A stretch of 64,000 nt of DNA from CAVVST01 sp963750995 (GCA_963750995.1 CAVVST010000002.1:1-64000); one strand, 5' to 3'; counted from the stretch's first letter, positions 1 through 9,966 are shown. Program-made: numbers and translations. The notes: generated from the sequence alone by a model not told the origin.

Positions 1-1081
1 GTGGCGCCGCGGCGCGACGAGGCGGCGAGCGGGGTGCGGGGGGCCGGGTCGGCCCGGCGCACGCCGCACGCCCAGGCGCTGGCGGGGCGGCAGCGCGGCG
101 AGCGGCGGCACGGCGAGGGCACGGTGCCGGGCGACCGCACCAGCAACGCCCTCGGCGTGGGGCGGCAGCGGCGGGGGCGGCTGGACCCTCGCCGCGTCGG
201 CCGCCCCGCCGGCGGCTTCCTGCGCGCGGCGGCCGAGACGCCGGCGGCGCGCGGCGCGGTCGGCGTGGCCCGCGCCCCGCGCGCGGCCGCCGTCACCTCC
301 AGCGGCGCTGCGGGCGGCGCCGCTAGCGCGGTCTGGGCGGCGGTCTGGGGCCAGGGGCACCGCCTGGTCCGCCGCGTGCCGCGCCGCCGCCCGGCCAGGT
401 ACGCGCTGGCCCCGCGCCTCACGCCGCTGGCGCGGGTGGCGCCCGCGCTGGTCGTGCACAGGCCGGCAGCCGCGCCGAAGGTGCCGCCGGGCACCGCCGT
501 GGTCGCGGCGGTGCCGCTGGTCGGGGACGACCAGCAGGCGGGGCGCACCCGCCCGGACGGGGCGCACGCGCCGCCGTGGTGGCGGCGCACCGCCCGCCCC
601 GTGACACCCTCCAAGGCGGCGCCCCAGCGCTGCCGCAGGGATTGGCAGCGCTGGCGCAGCGAGGACGCCTGCAAGCGCGGGAAACCAGGCCGCGGGTGGG
701 CGGACGTGCCGGTGCGCGCGCGCGACGCGGTGCGGACGCTGGTGGCGCGCGGCTGGGTGGCGGCGGGCGTCCTCGACGCGTTGGGCGTCACGCGGGACTG
801 GCCCGCGGTGCGCCTGCTGACCCGCCTCGGCGGCGGCGCGCGGCGGCCCCAGCGCCCGCCCGGCACGCTGGTGCTCACGCGCGGCCTGCGCCGCCGGCGC
901 GACCTCGTCGCCGCCCAGGCCATCCTCGCCGACGAAACCCGCCAGCACGGCGAACTGCCACCCCGCCTCGCCGCCCTCCTGGGACAAGGCCCAGCTGCGT
1001 GCGTTATGGGCGGATGTCAGCGATTTTTCCTGGTGGCGAGAGTGGCACGATTCGGCGCGCTCGACGGGTCCGATAGAGTAG
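1..1081 (+). CDS. Unassigned GC-rich coding stretch, probably frameshifted
   Basis: Extremely GC-rich DNA is open in frame 1 to position 1215, but the end of that frame (after about 990) looks non-coding. A different frame gives a natural-looking C-terminus with Trp-rich WADVSDFSWWREW and a stop at 1079-1081, so the gene probably changes frame near 980-1000. I recognise no family. The left end is cut by the window edge. It lies in the error-rich left segment, where neighbouring known genes are frameshifted repeatedly, so the exact protein cannot be read. It could also be non-coding GC-rich sequence. Confidence 0.3.
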
Positions 1082-1302
1082 CAACCTTTGCAGCTATCGC
1101 CAGGAGGCCATCATGTTCCCAGCCTGCCACGCGCACCTCACTCCCACTCGGGACAGGAGAAGGGGAAGGAGATAGTGAAGAATGCAAAAACAAACCTATC
1201 TCTACCTATATGTAATGCGCTTACACAACAGAAAGAATCGCCCGTGCGTAAGCCCCGTACGGCTCGCGTTGGCGCTACTGCCGGGATGGCTGGCCGCACA
1301 GT

Positions 1303-3791
1303 TCAGTCAGCAAGGATAGGGAGAGGCGCGGGCTTCCAGCGACGGCGCACGAGCACGATCGCCCCGAACAGCACCAGCGCCCCGGTGGCGGCGCTGATCA
1401 GCCAGCCGACGCGCCAGAGCGGTGGCTCAAAGGCGACGCGGACGGTGTGGCGACCGGGCGGGACGCGCACGGCGCGGAAGGCGTAGTCGGCGGTGTAGAT
1501 GGGGGTGGCCTGACCGTCCACGGTGGCCCGCCAGCCGGGGTAGGCGACCTCGCTGAGGACCAGGATCGCCTCGCGGTCGGTCTCCACCGTGGCGATCAAC
1601 TCGTCGGGGGTGGGGCGCGCGAGGGTGACGCTCCCCTGCGGCGCGCCGCTGTCGATCGCGGGCGGCGCGTCGGCCGCACCGGGCGGCGGGCTGAGGTAGG
1701 CGGTCGTGCGCGGGTCGAAGTCGGGGGCGATCACGGCGGCCCAGGCCTCCTCGTCGGTGGCGTAGGTGCGGCTGCGCCCGACGAGGAAGGCGCGCGGCAG
1801 CGGGGTCAGGTTCTCGTAGACGACAAAGTCTCCGCGCGCTGCACCTCGCGGAATTTGCCTTCCCCTGCCGGGGATTCGTTCGGCGGGAGCATCACGTAGC
1901 GGATGTTCAGCAGGTCGTAGCGCGGCGAGTCGTGGCGGCGGAAGGTCTCTTCCCAGTAGCGGTTGTAGTTCGCCAGCCCCAGCGGGTTGTAGGTGCCGAC
2001 GACGCTCTCCAGCCCGGCGACCGCCGCCCAGGACGGCTGCCAGGTGGCGCTCAGGCGGGTCGGGTCGATGCGGAAGAAGCTCTGGCCGCCTGCGCGCGAA
2101 TCGTCGCCAGCGTCGCGTCGTGGCGGAAGCTCGCCAGCGGGTCGGCGCTCGTGGGCGGCACCGGCGCGGTGGCGGCGAAGAGGTCGAAGACGACGAGCGC
2201 GACGAGCGCCAGCGGGACAAGCGCCGCGCCCAGGTGCCCCGCGCGACAGCAGCGCCAGCCCGGCGGCCAGCCCGACCAGCACGAGCGTCCAGGTCGCGCC
2301 GTCGAGGAACTGGGCCAGCGGCGCGGAGGGGTCGCGCGGGGCGAGCAGGTCGCCATAGAGGAAGAGGAGAATCAGCGCGATAACCCCGAGGCCGATCGCG
2401 AGCCAGCGGGCGATCCGGCGCAGGAATGCGCCCGCTCGGCGGCATCCCGCGCCAGCAGGCGCAGCAGATTCTCGGTGCCGAGCGCGGCGAGCGCGGCGAT
2501 CGCGAAGTCGAAGAGGAGCAGCCAGCGACCCGAGGCGCGGATGCGGCTGTAGCCGGGGACGAAGGCGTAGAACCAGCCCTGCAACGGTGTCGCCGCGCCG
2601 AGCGCCACCACGAGCGCCAGAGCGCCAGCAGGCCGAAGAAGATCGCGTCGCGCCGCAATGCAGCCGACCGCGCGCCAGAAGGCGAAGGCCGCCAGGCCGA
2701 GCGCGATCATCCCGGCATAGCCCCAGACCTCGCCGGAGAAGCCGACCGCGCTGATGTAGGTCTCGGGGGTGGTGCCGAAGGCGTTCGGGACGAGCAGCGT
2801 GATCAGGTGGAGCGGGCGCAGCGCGAAGGCGGTCGATTCGCCGTAGGAGATGCCCGAGCGGATCGAGCGCCCGGCCAGTTGCGAGCGAGGGGAGCAGCAT
2901 CGGCGCGGCCAGGCCGACCGCGATCCGCCCGCCAGCGCGATCCGCCCGAGCGCCCAGCCAGTGCCCCGCGAAGGGGCCGTTCAGCCAGCGGGCTAGCCCG
3001 GCCCCGCCGCTCGGCCAGGCGGCGGGCGGGCTGTCGTCCAGGTGAGGTAGAGCCAGTAGAGGCCGAGCGCGGTGAGCAGGTAGAGGAAAATCTGCTGGTG
3101 CCCGCCGAGCAGCGCGAGCAGGAGCGCGATGCCGGTGGCGACGGTCCAGCCGAGGCTACGCCGCAGTCAGGGCGCGGCGCAGTGTCAGGAAGGCGACCGG
3201 GAGCCAGGGCGCGACCGCGACCATCGGGTAGTGGCCGAGGTGGGAGACGATGAAGCCGCTGTAGGCGAAGGTGACGCCGCCGATCAGCGCCGCCGCGCGC
3301 CGCGCGCCGAGGTCGCGGCAGAAGGCGTAGGCGGTCAGCGAGGCGAGGAAGACCTGGACGATCGCCAGCATCTCCAGCGTGCCGTAGCCGAACGGGTTGG
3401 CGAGGAGGAAGGCCAGCAGGTTGATCGGCGAGAAGAGGCCGGTCTGCTGGTCGGCGGCGAAGGGCATGCCGCTGTAAAGGTGCGGGTTCCAGAGCGGGAA
3501 ATCCCCCGCGCCGATGCTGCGCGCGGCGAAGGGGTAGAGCGGGTAATAGAAGGAGTTGAAGTCGCCGCCGCCGCGCGGCAGCCAGGTGTCGCGGGTGAGC
3601 AGCACCCGCCAGAAGAAGGCGAGGTTGAGCGCGGCGAGCGCCCCGACCATGCCCCATTCGCCCGCCAGCTCCGGCCAGCGCCCGCGCACCGGTCGCCAGC
3701 GCGCCAGCGCCAGCCCGACGACCCAGAGCAGGCCGAGGACCAGGAGCATCGAGAGCGGCAGGAGGGCGGTCTCCTTCAGCGTCGTCGTCAC
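1303..3791 (-). CDS. YfhO-like polytopic membrane protein, broken by several frameshifts
   Basis: The gene can be followed across at least five frame changes. The N-terminal part (about 3791-3160) has Leu-rich membrane segments, then a periplasmic loop with FNSFYYPLYPF, LWNPHLYSGMPFAADQQTG and further helices. The middle (2710-2380) has helices and RIRASGRWLLLFDFA. The C-terminal part has NPLGLANYNRYWEET, a beta-rich stretch with YPGWRATVDGQ, a last helix and an Arg/Lys tail before the stop at 1303. This order is that of the YfhO family (PF09586), large membrane proteins tied to cell-surface glycosylation. The reconstructed length, about 830 residues, is normal for the family. A GTG at 3791, next to the upstream cupin stop, is the likely start. 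The shifts fall in GC-rich runs and are probably sequencing errors. Confidence 0.72.
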
Positions 3792-3807
3792 GAATAGCCC
3801 CCGCCGC

Positions 3808-4158
3808 TCACAGCCCGAGCCGGTCGCGCGCCACGCCGAGTGGTCGGCGTGCGCCTCGCTGTCGGGCAGGGCCGGGATGTGGACCACGAAGTGCAGATAG
3901 TCGGCGGAGCTTGCCAGGAAGGTGTGCGCCTCGCCGGGCGCGAACGCCAGCATGTCCCCGGCGCGCAAGGCGATCGTCTTGCCCTCTACGCGCGCCGTCG
4001 CGGTGCCCCGCGCCACGAGGTAGATCTCGGTCATGCGCCTGTGTCGTGGGGCGCGTCGATGCCGACCGTGGCCCAGCCGACCGATACCTAAGCTCGCTGT
4101 TCCACGGCCCGAGATACCAGCCTTTCTCTATGGCGAGGTCGGCCCGTTCGTGGCGCAT
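3808..4158 (-). CDS. Small cupin-domain protein, frameshifted
   Basis: Starts at ATG 4158 with a good ribosome site (AGGAGA about 6 bases upstream). The first residues include KGWYLGPWNSELR. After a frame change near 4040-4080 the reading continues MTEIYLVARGTATARVEG, then GDMLAFAPGEAHTFL and YLHFVVHIP, which is a single cupin (PF07883-type) with the usual Pro-Gly-Glu-Ala-His motif. A second shift near 3840 restores the frame that stops at 3808. Such roughly 110-residue proteins are small beta-barrels that often bind a metal or a sugar. Substrate unknown. It lies directly upstream of the YfhO-like gene with little or no gap, so the two may be co-transcribed. Confidence 0.65.
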   Translation of the reverse strand: MRHERADLAIEKGWYLGPWNSELRYRSAGPRSASTRPTTQAHDRDLPRGAGHRDGARRGQDDRLARRGHAGVRARRGAHLPGKLRRLSALRGPHPGPARQRGARRPLGVARDRLGL

Positions 4159-4256
4159 GCCCCGTCTCCTCCGCTGCGCGTCCGCCAGTCAGCTGGATAC
4201 CACGGGTCAAACGCGCGGCGCGGCGGACGGTCGCGCCGGGCACGGCCGAGCAACTG

Positions 4257-5366
4257 TCAGACGTTGAAGAGGATCTCGATCACATCGCCGTCTTTGACGA
4301 TGTAGGTGCGGCCTTCGGAGCGGAGACGCCGCGCTTGCGCGCCTCCGGCCAGCGAGCCGGTAGGCGACCATATCGTCGTAGGCGAACGACTTCGGCGCGG
4401 ATGAAGCCGCGCGCGAGGTCGGAGTGGATCGCGCCCGCCGCCTCCACCGCCGACGCATCCTGCGGGATCGTCCAGGCGCGGCACTCGTCCGGCCCGGCGG
4501 TGAGGAAGGAGATCAGGCCGAGCAGCGTGTAGGAGATCGCGATCACGCGGTCGAGCCCCGACTCGGCGATGCCGAGGTCGGCCATGAAGATCGCCGCATC
4601 CTCCGGGTCGAGCTGCGCCAGTTCCATCTCGATCTTGCCGGCCAGCGCGTCGATCGCGATTTGCGGCCCGCCGAATTGCTCGCGCGCCTGGGCGACGAGC
4701 TGCGTCGCCCGTCTCGCCTAACTGGTCCTCGCCCAGGTTGATCAGGATGAGCAGCGGCTTGGCGGTGAGGAAGCCGAAGCCGCGCAGAATCTTGCGGTCG
4801 TCCTCGCTCAACTCCACCGCGCGGATCGGCGTGCCCGCCTCCAGTTCGACGCTGCAGCCGCTCCAGCACGACCGCCTCGCGCTCGTTCGCCTCGCGCTCG
4901 GCGCCGCGCGTCTTGCCGATCGTCGCCTTGATCGGCTCCAGGCGCTTCTCGATGATCCCGAGGTCGGAGAAGGTAAATTCGAGGTTGATCGTCTCGATGT
5001 CGCGCAGCGGATCGACCGATCCTCCGGGTGCGGCACATTCGGATCCTCGAAGGCGCGCACGACGTGGACGAGCGCCTGCGGCCTGCGCGAGGTGGCCGAG
5101 CAATTGCCCGCCCAACCCCTTCTCGGCCACCCCCTTCGCCAGCCCGGCGACATCGACATACTGCACATCGGCCGGGACGATCTTCTTCGGCTTGAAGATG
5201 CCCGCCAGCACGTCAAGGCGCGTATCCGGCACCTTCACGGTCGCCAGGTTCGGCTGATCCTCGGCGGCGGTGTAGGTGCCGACGCGGCCTCGGCGCGGGT
5301 CAGGGCGTTAAAGACGGTGGTCTTGCCGCTGCTGGGCAGGCCGACGATTACGAGACGCAGGGACAA
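4257..5366 (-). CDS. ychF: YchF-type GTPase/ATPase (Obg family), multiple frameshifts
   Basis: Universal ribosome-associated P-loop NTPase of the Obg superfamily that prefers ATP. The likely start is TTG 5366, behind GGGAGG at 5372-5377 with a 5-base spacer. The first residues contain the G1 motif GLPSSGKTTVFNALT. The rest is recovered by changing frame at about 5280, 5085, 5025, 4855, 4710, 4395 and 4350: VPDTRLDVL, VQYVDVAGLAKG (G3), VVRAFEDPNVPH, LLILINLGEDQ (near G4), FLTAGPDECRAW and the TGS-domain end SEGRTYIVKDGDVIEILFNV. The reconstructed length, about 370 residues, is normal. An essential-type gene with seven shifts in 1.1 kb argues strongly for base-calling errors rather than decay. 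Confidence 0.9.
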
Positions 5367-5371
5367 GGGAA

Positions 5372-5377
5372 CCTCCC
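5372..5377 (-). promoter_or_regulatory. Ribosome binding site deciding the TTG start of ychF
   Basis: GGGAGG on the minus strand lies five bases before TTG at 5366. The next Met or Val codon that keeps the P-loop motif intact would be inside the conserved N-terminus, so TTG is the only sensible start. Confidence 0.6.
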
Positions 5378-5558
5378 GGACTGCAGATTGCAGATTGCTG
5401 AAATCTATGTTGCGAGTAATTAATTCGCACCGAAGGGGAAGTATGGGCGATTGGGTGGCGGGGGTCAATGACGAGCACGGAATGCCAGTGAGAACAGGCT
5501 AACGCATTGCCGCTTGCTTTGATAGACTTCTAACTAACTGAGGCCCGGTCATAAATCC

Positions 5559-5775
5559 TCAGGCGGCCTTGAGGGCGGGTTTGCGGCCGACGCGGAGGTC
5601 GCGGCCATGCTCGTGGCGATGCCAGAGCAGGAGTGGGTCGACGAGGAGCGCGCCGAGGGCGAAGCGCCGGGTGGTGCCCAGGCCGCGCGTGGGCCCCGCC
5701 CCGTGGGCGTCGACGCGGCGCGTGAACTGCGAGCAATATGCTGCAATGAGTTGCAGCGCATTGCCCTGGTGGCCC
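5559..5775 (-). other. Unidentified tail joined to the truncated serine hydrolase
   Basis: At about 5775 the similarity to serine hydrolases stops abruptly (after the residues GSGYDGAT), and the reading continues into an unrelated stretch of about 70 codons with LIAAYCSQFTRRVDAHGAG and LLLWHRHEHGRDLRVGRKPA, ending at 5559. The basic, Trp/His-rich end could belong to a transposase, which would fit an insertion that cut the hydrolase, but I cannot name the family. The same place could also be an assembly join. Confidence 0.3.
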
Positions 5776-6250
5776 CGTCGTACCCGGAGCCGGCGATCTC
5801 CGGAATGTACTGCGTGACAGGCGCCTCTGGATCCAGGCGGCGCTTCGAGGCAAGGATCCCGCAGACACATCCCACGATTGACTTCGAGACCGACATCAGC
5901 AGGTGAGGCGTGTTGGCCCGCATCTGACCGAAGTAGCGTTCGACGACGACCTGACCGTTGTGCAGCACGATGACGGCATCGGTCCACGTGTCCGCCAACA
6001 CCTCTCCGACAGTGGACGGACCGGCGCCGGAGCCGCGTCACGGCGATGTGGTCGAGAGCCGGTGGGTTGTCGGAGAGCAGGTATGCCTTTGCTCGAGCGC
6101 CCCGGGTGATGCGCTGCGTGGGCAACTGATCTCGCGCAGATGCTGGAAGGACCACCGGTTAAAGGGTGGCTCCTGCCAGTTGCCCAGGCTCACCACCGAG
6201 TCGGGAGGTGGGGGAAACCCGGCCATCAGGGCATCGGACATAGCGCGCAC
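5776..6250 (-). pseudogene. Serine hydrolase (class C beta-lactamase family), N-terminal part only
   Basis: The start at 6250 gives an N-terminus with MAGFPPPPDSVVSLGNWQ and PPFNRWSFQHLREI. After frame changes near 6130 and 6030 it reads LPTQRITRG, then LADTWTDAVIVLHNGQVV, ERYFGQM and LLMSVSKSIVG, which holds the catalytic Ser-x-x-Lys motif (SVSK). Homologues of this 6-aminohexanoate-dimer-hydrolase/esterase type are common in mycobacteria and about 400 residues long. Here the protein stops matching after about 155 residues, before the Tyr-x-Asn and the Lys-Thr-Gly/His-x-Gly motifs, so it cannot be functional as written. It is flanked on its 5' side by an IS5-like element. Confidence 0.7.
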
Positions 6251-6347
6251 CTTATCTGGCGCCCACCGATGGCCGCCTGTGAGTCTGATCGAAGACGCTC
6301 CACCGCGAGATTCCGCCTGAAAGTCGCGCTGAGTTCACACTCGGTGG

Positions 6348-7238
6348 CTAGGGCGTGTCTCTTAATTCCGAATTTGGCGCGCACCGGAGGATCGATGTCG
6401 CAAGGAGAACGCCGCCGAGAAAGGTCAAGCAGCGTATTTGTCGTAGCGCGTGGCGATGCCCGCCATTGCTTGAGCCGGTTGAAGCCGCGCTCGACGGTGT
6501 TGCGCTGCTTGTAGATTGCGGCGTCGAAGGCGGGCGGGCGGCCACCGGCCGAGCCCTTGGCCTTGCGCCGGGCGATCTGGTCGTCACGCTCGGGGATCGT
6601 GTGCTTGATCCAGCGACGACGCAGCGCCGTGCGGGTGGACGGATGCGAGTAGGCCTTATCGGCGAGCAGCCGCACATCGCGGGCACCGTCGCTGGTCTGC
6701 TCTGTGCGAAAATAGCCGTCGACCAGCGGCAACAGCTGCGGGTTGTCCCCTGCCTGCCCGGCGGTGAGCAGCATCGCCACCGGGCAGGTCGCGGTGTCGG
6801 TCAGGGCATGGAGCTTCGTGGTCAGCCCGCCGCGGGAGCGGCCCAGTCGCGTGGTCGTCGGGCTCGCTGATCGCCGAATTCTTGTAATTCAACTCAGCCC
6901 CCTGTGTCACCCGCAGCGGCGCGCCTGCCGCGTGCTGATGGGCCCGCACCACGGTCGAGTCCACCGACAATAGCCGCTGCACATCCTCGTCGAGCTCGGC
7001 GTCGGCCCAATCGTCGCGCACGGCATCAAGGATCCGTTGATAGGTGCCGTCGAACGAAAACCGGTGGTGGCGTTTCCAAACCGTCTGCCATGGCCCGAAA
7101 TCGGCCGGCAGATCCCGCCACGGTGCACCGGTGCGGAACCGCCACGCTATCCCCTCCAAGATCAGCCGATGATCGGCGAACCGACGGCCGCGCTTGCCCA
7201 CATCCGACGGCATCAACGGCTCCACGACTGACCAGAAC
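6348..7238 (-). mobile_element. IS5-like insertion sequence, truncated at its 5' end by an IS6-like element
   Basis: The right end is probably at about 6351, where GGGCGTGTCTCTTAATTCCG follows CTA (IS5 elements commonly insert at TA-containing sites). The transposase occupies almost the whole element and its stop lies on the end. At the other side the element runs directly into the IR of the neighbouring IS6-like element at 7239, and no matching left IR is present, so the 5' end and the first few transposase codons are lost. Confidence 0.65.
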
Positions 7239-7252
7239 GGCCTTGTCAACTT
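6348..7252 (-). pseudogene. IS5-family transposase, 5'-truncated and frameshifted
   Basis: The N-terminal frame reads PFWSVVEPLMPSDVGKRGRR, then GIAWRFRTGAPWRDLP, FGPWQTVWKRHHRF and VDSTVVRAHQHAAG, which contains the first catalytic Asp. A frame change near 6830-6780 leads to LLADKAYSHPSTR (second Asp) and IPERDDQIARRKAKG, then NTVERGFNRLKQWR with the catalytic Glu of the Y-(2)-R-(3)-E-(6)-K type signature. A further shift near 6470 reaches FLGGVLLATSILR and the stop at 6348. Some IS5 subgroups use a programmed frameshift, so the first change could be natural, while the second looks like an error. The closest relatives I recall are actinobacterial. The first codons come from the adjoining IS6 end. 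Confidence 0.75.
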
Positions 7253-7253
7253 G
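7239..7253 (+). repeat. Left inverted repeat of the IS6-like element
   Basis: GGCCTTGTCAACTTG. It matches the inverted right end at 12 of 15 positions and directly abuts the truncated IS5 transposase reading frame. Confidence 0.55.
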
Positions 7254-7311
7254 TTTGAGGTGCGATGGGAATAGCGCGCTGGGAGGTTCGGGTGCGGTCG
7301 AGGTGCGAGGT

Positions 7312-8015
7312 TCAGGCGGCTTCCGACGACCTGGTGATGTGGTTCCAGATGGCGAAGCGGTCGGCCATCTCGGTGCGATAGTCGTCGGCGGTGAGCCGAT
7401 GGCGGCGGGGCCGGAAATGCGGGGAGATCCCGCTGAACACCGCCAGGAACCGTTGGGCTGCGCCGGGGGTGCGGAAGCGTTTCATGGCGCGTTCGCGTTG
7501 CCGGGTCGGCTGGTGGGAGTTCTCCGCCCGGTTGTTCAGGTACCTCGACTGCCGGTGCTCGACCGACGGCATCACCTCCCGGTGCGCCACCTGATAGCTT
7601 CGGAGCTTGTCGGTGACCAGCACCCGAGGTACCCGGCACTCTTGGTCAGCAGCTTGCGGAAGAACCGCTTGGCGGCCTTGGCATCCCGGCGAGGTTGGAC
7701 CAGGATGTCGAGCACGTTGCCGTCCTGGTCGACGGCCCGCCACAGGTACTGCCGACGGCCGTTGATCGTCAAGAACACCTCGTCGAGGTGCCACTTGTCG
7801 CCGGGTCGGGGTCGGCGGCGGCGCAGGCCGGCCGCGTAGACCGGTCCGAACTTGGCGCACCACTGCCGGATCGTCTCGTAGGAGACGACCACGCCGCGGA
7901 CCAGCATCAGCTCCTCGACCTCACGGAAGCTCAGCGGGAACCGGTGATACAGCCACACGCAGTGCGCGATGATCTCCGCCGGATACCGGTGGCCCTTGTA
8001 CGACACCTCGCCCAC
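7312..8015 (-). CDS. IS6-family DDE transposase, one frameshift
   Basis: ATG 8015 opens MGEVSYKGHRYPAEIIAHCV, followed by the short helix-turn-helix region LSFREVEELMLVRGVVVSYE and TIRQWCAKFG. The DDE core shows KWHLDEVFLTINGRRQYLWR (first Asp) and VDQDGNVLDILVQ. A frame change near 7630 leads to RVLVTDKLRSY (second Asp) and NNRAENSHQPTRQRERAM, with the catalytic Glu in the family-typical NR-x-EN-x-H motif. The total of about 235 residues is normal for IS6 transposases. The single shift may be a sequencing error, so the element could be intact in the real genome. Confidence 0.85.
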
Positions 8016-8084
8016 GATGGTCCCTCCGGTTGCGTATCGACTCCGAGATCATCCGCTTCGGCCGCGCCGCTCACCAACTTGACA

Positions 8085-8099
8085 GTGCCGGTCTCGGCA
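8085..8099 (-). repeat. Right inverted repeat of the IS6-like element
   Basis: On the minus strand it reads GGCACTGTCAAGTTG, with the GGCACTGT start typical of IS6-family ends. It lies 70-84 bases upstream of the transposase start. Confidence 0.55.
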
Positions 8100-8169
8100 C
8101 ATTTTCGGCGACGGTATCGAGTGCGCCCCGCGCCGCGATGGTGTCGACGATGCGAACGAAATTGAACGA

Positions 8170-9592
8170 CTACCGATGCCCCACAGGAGCCGTCAGATGG
8201 CGGCGGTGCGGCATGAATTCCAGTGACAGCAGCACGAACGCGGCCGGCAGTAAGTGCTTCATCGGCAGGAGCACGTAGCGGCGGTCGCCGAGCGAATGGA
8301 ACTTGCGCAGATACCGGCACAGCGACTCGAGTCGGACGAGCGGATGGCCGAGATGGGTCAACCCGTAGAACAGGCTGTTGGTAAGCCCGCGGTTCTTGTC
8401 GCTGAACAGCTCGGGGAACGCAGCGAATGCCAAGGAAAGGCGTTGTCCGCCATGGCTTCTGGACTCGTCGATCATGTCGACGGACAGCCGTTCGTCGATC
8501 CCGTTGGGTGCGCCGGGAACGGCGCCACGGCACGTCGAGCGTCACGTCGGTGCCTCCGCCGGCGACGGCGTACCGGTGAAAGCCCTGCACCCGGCCCCAG
8601 CGGTCGCGGGCCACGATCAGCTGGATGCCGGGATACCGGCCCTCCAGCGCGCCGTCGAGGATCATCGAAAAGCCGCGTTCGAAGCGCGCTCCGCTGTGCG
8701 ATGAATACAGCACCTCGGCCAGCTCGGCCAGCAGTGCTCCGTCGACGTCCTGCTCTGCGATCACCTCGGTGGTGATGCCGAAGTTGCGGGTGCGTTGCAC
8801 CGCCTGGCGAAGATTGCGGTACTTGCGGCCGACCATATCGAAGGCGCACACGTCGATCACCACGTCGCGCCCGACCGGGATTGGCCGCATCGACTGGCCG
8901 ATCACCGCCGGGTCACCCCACAGCTGTAGCCGTTTTTGGCTGCAGCCCAGCACGAAGATGCGCCAGCCGTGGGTGTGGCACATCGCGGCGAAGTCGGCGA
9001 CGAGCTCGGGGAAGCGGGTTTCGTCACCGATCGGGTCGCCGCTGACCACCGCGTAGCCGATCCGGGTCCGATAGGCGATCGCCGCGGTGCCGTCGGCGCT
9101 GAACAGATAGCTCTTCAGCGACTGCATCGCGAACGGCGCCAACGGATCCCCGCGCGTCGCGTTCACCAACGCCCACACCCTCGGCAGCGCCTCGGGCTGC
9201 GGCTCGGCGGTGGTCGGCCACCTCAGTGCCAGGCCCGCGCCGGCGATCATCACGTTGCCGATCAGGCCGAACGACAGCACATGCGCGCCCAGACCGGCGA
9301 GCAGCACCACCATCGCCGCGGTGGCGTGTGCGGCCGTTACCGGCCTGCCCAGGAAGATGCCACGCGCGATCAGCGCGACCGCGGCGAGAATCGTCAGCGA
9401 CCACGCCAGCCGGCCCGCGTCATGCCAGTCGGCGTGATGGTGATCACGCGCCAGCAGCACGATCAACCAACAGAACACGCTGAGCACAGCCAGCGCGCCG
9501 ATCCATCGCGCCGCCAGCGAGTCGACATTGACGACAACTCGTTCGCGGGCACGGACCTTGGCAACCTTCACCGGCGGCTCAGTCATCGTCAT
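8170..9592 (-). CDS. Membrane protein with DUF2156 / LysX-type lysyltransferase domain, one frameshift
   Basis: Start ATG 9592 behind GGAG. An N-terminal membrane region (about residues 28-115) has three or four hydrophobic segments. The cytosolic DUF2156 domain (PF09924), the GNAT-like aminoacyl transfer domain of phosphatidylglycerol lysyltransferases, shows LKSYLFSADGTAAIAYRTR, YAVVSGDPIGDE, WRIFVLGCSQKRL and YRNLRQAVQRTRN. After a shift near 8515 it continues with AFAAFPELFSDKNRG and LYRYL/FHSLGDRRYVLLP-like sequence to the stop at 8170. The C-terminal lysyl-tRNA synthetase domain of full LysX is absent, as in many mycobacterial paralogues. A likely role is modification or handling of membrane lipids. 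Composition and similarity point to Mycobacteriaceae, unlike the DNA right of 9.7 kb. Confidence 0.8.
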
Positions 9593-9666
9593 CTCCGCCC
9601 TGTTCCGACCTCCGTCCGGCGCTCGGAGAGCTCAGCCACGCAACTGCGCTTCAGCAATACGAGAAG

Positions 9667-9966
9667 TTGAACGAGCTGGCCAGCGGCGGTGGCCGTATTG
9701 CTAAGCGCGGCGCTGGGGTGTCGGTGACCTCGCTCGACGAGAATGCAGTTGCACCGCAGCCGGCGGTCGACGTCGTCGCGCTCGACGAAGCGCTCGAACG
9801 GTTGGCGGCCGTCGATCCACAGCAAAGCCGCGTCGTCGAGCTCAGGTTTTTTGCTGGCCTCTCGGTCAAGGAGACTGCCGAAGCGCTCGGCGTTTCGCCG
9901 GCGACCGTGAAGCGCGACTGGGCCACGGCCAAGCTGTGGGTGTACAACGAGCTCACAACTGGATGA
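9667..9966 (+). pseudogene. ECF-type sigma factor, C-terminal part only
   Basis: Only region 4 is recognisable: VTSLDENAV, then DEALERLAAVDPQQSRVVELRFFAGLSVKETAEALGVS in overlapping pieces, then PATVKRDWATAKLWVYNEL, the helix-turn-helix that reads the -35 box. This is the end of the acidobacterial Sig-70_X6 (ECF) subfamily, normally about 190 residues. Region 2 is missing and the frame opens only at a TTG (9667), so the factor has been cut, most simply by the assembly join at about 9.6-9.7 kb. Its stop overlaps the kinase start (ATGA at 9963-9966), a pairing of sigma factor and kinase typical of Acidobacteria. Confidence 0.7.

Larger units (their letters stand above)
7239..8099. mobile_element. 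IS6-family-like insertion sequence, 861 bp
   Basis: Bounded by imperfect inverted repeats of 15 bases, GGCCTTGTCAACTTG (7239-7253) and, inverted, GGCACTGTCAAGTTG (8085-8099), which begin like the GGCACTGT end typical of IS6/IS26 elements. The single transposase reads on the minus strand. The flanking octamers (ACCAGAAC left, GGTCTCGG right) do not match, so there is no target duplication. That fits either an IS6-mediated deletion or an assembly join. The left end sits inside the IS5-like element. Confidence 0.65.

Noticed and set aside
7239..8099. A target-site duplication around the IS6-like element
   Set aside because: The flanking 8-mers ACCAGAAC and GGTCTCGG differ.
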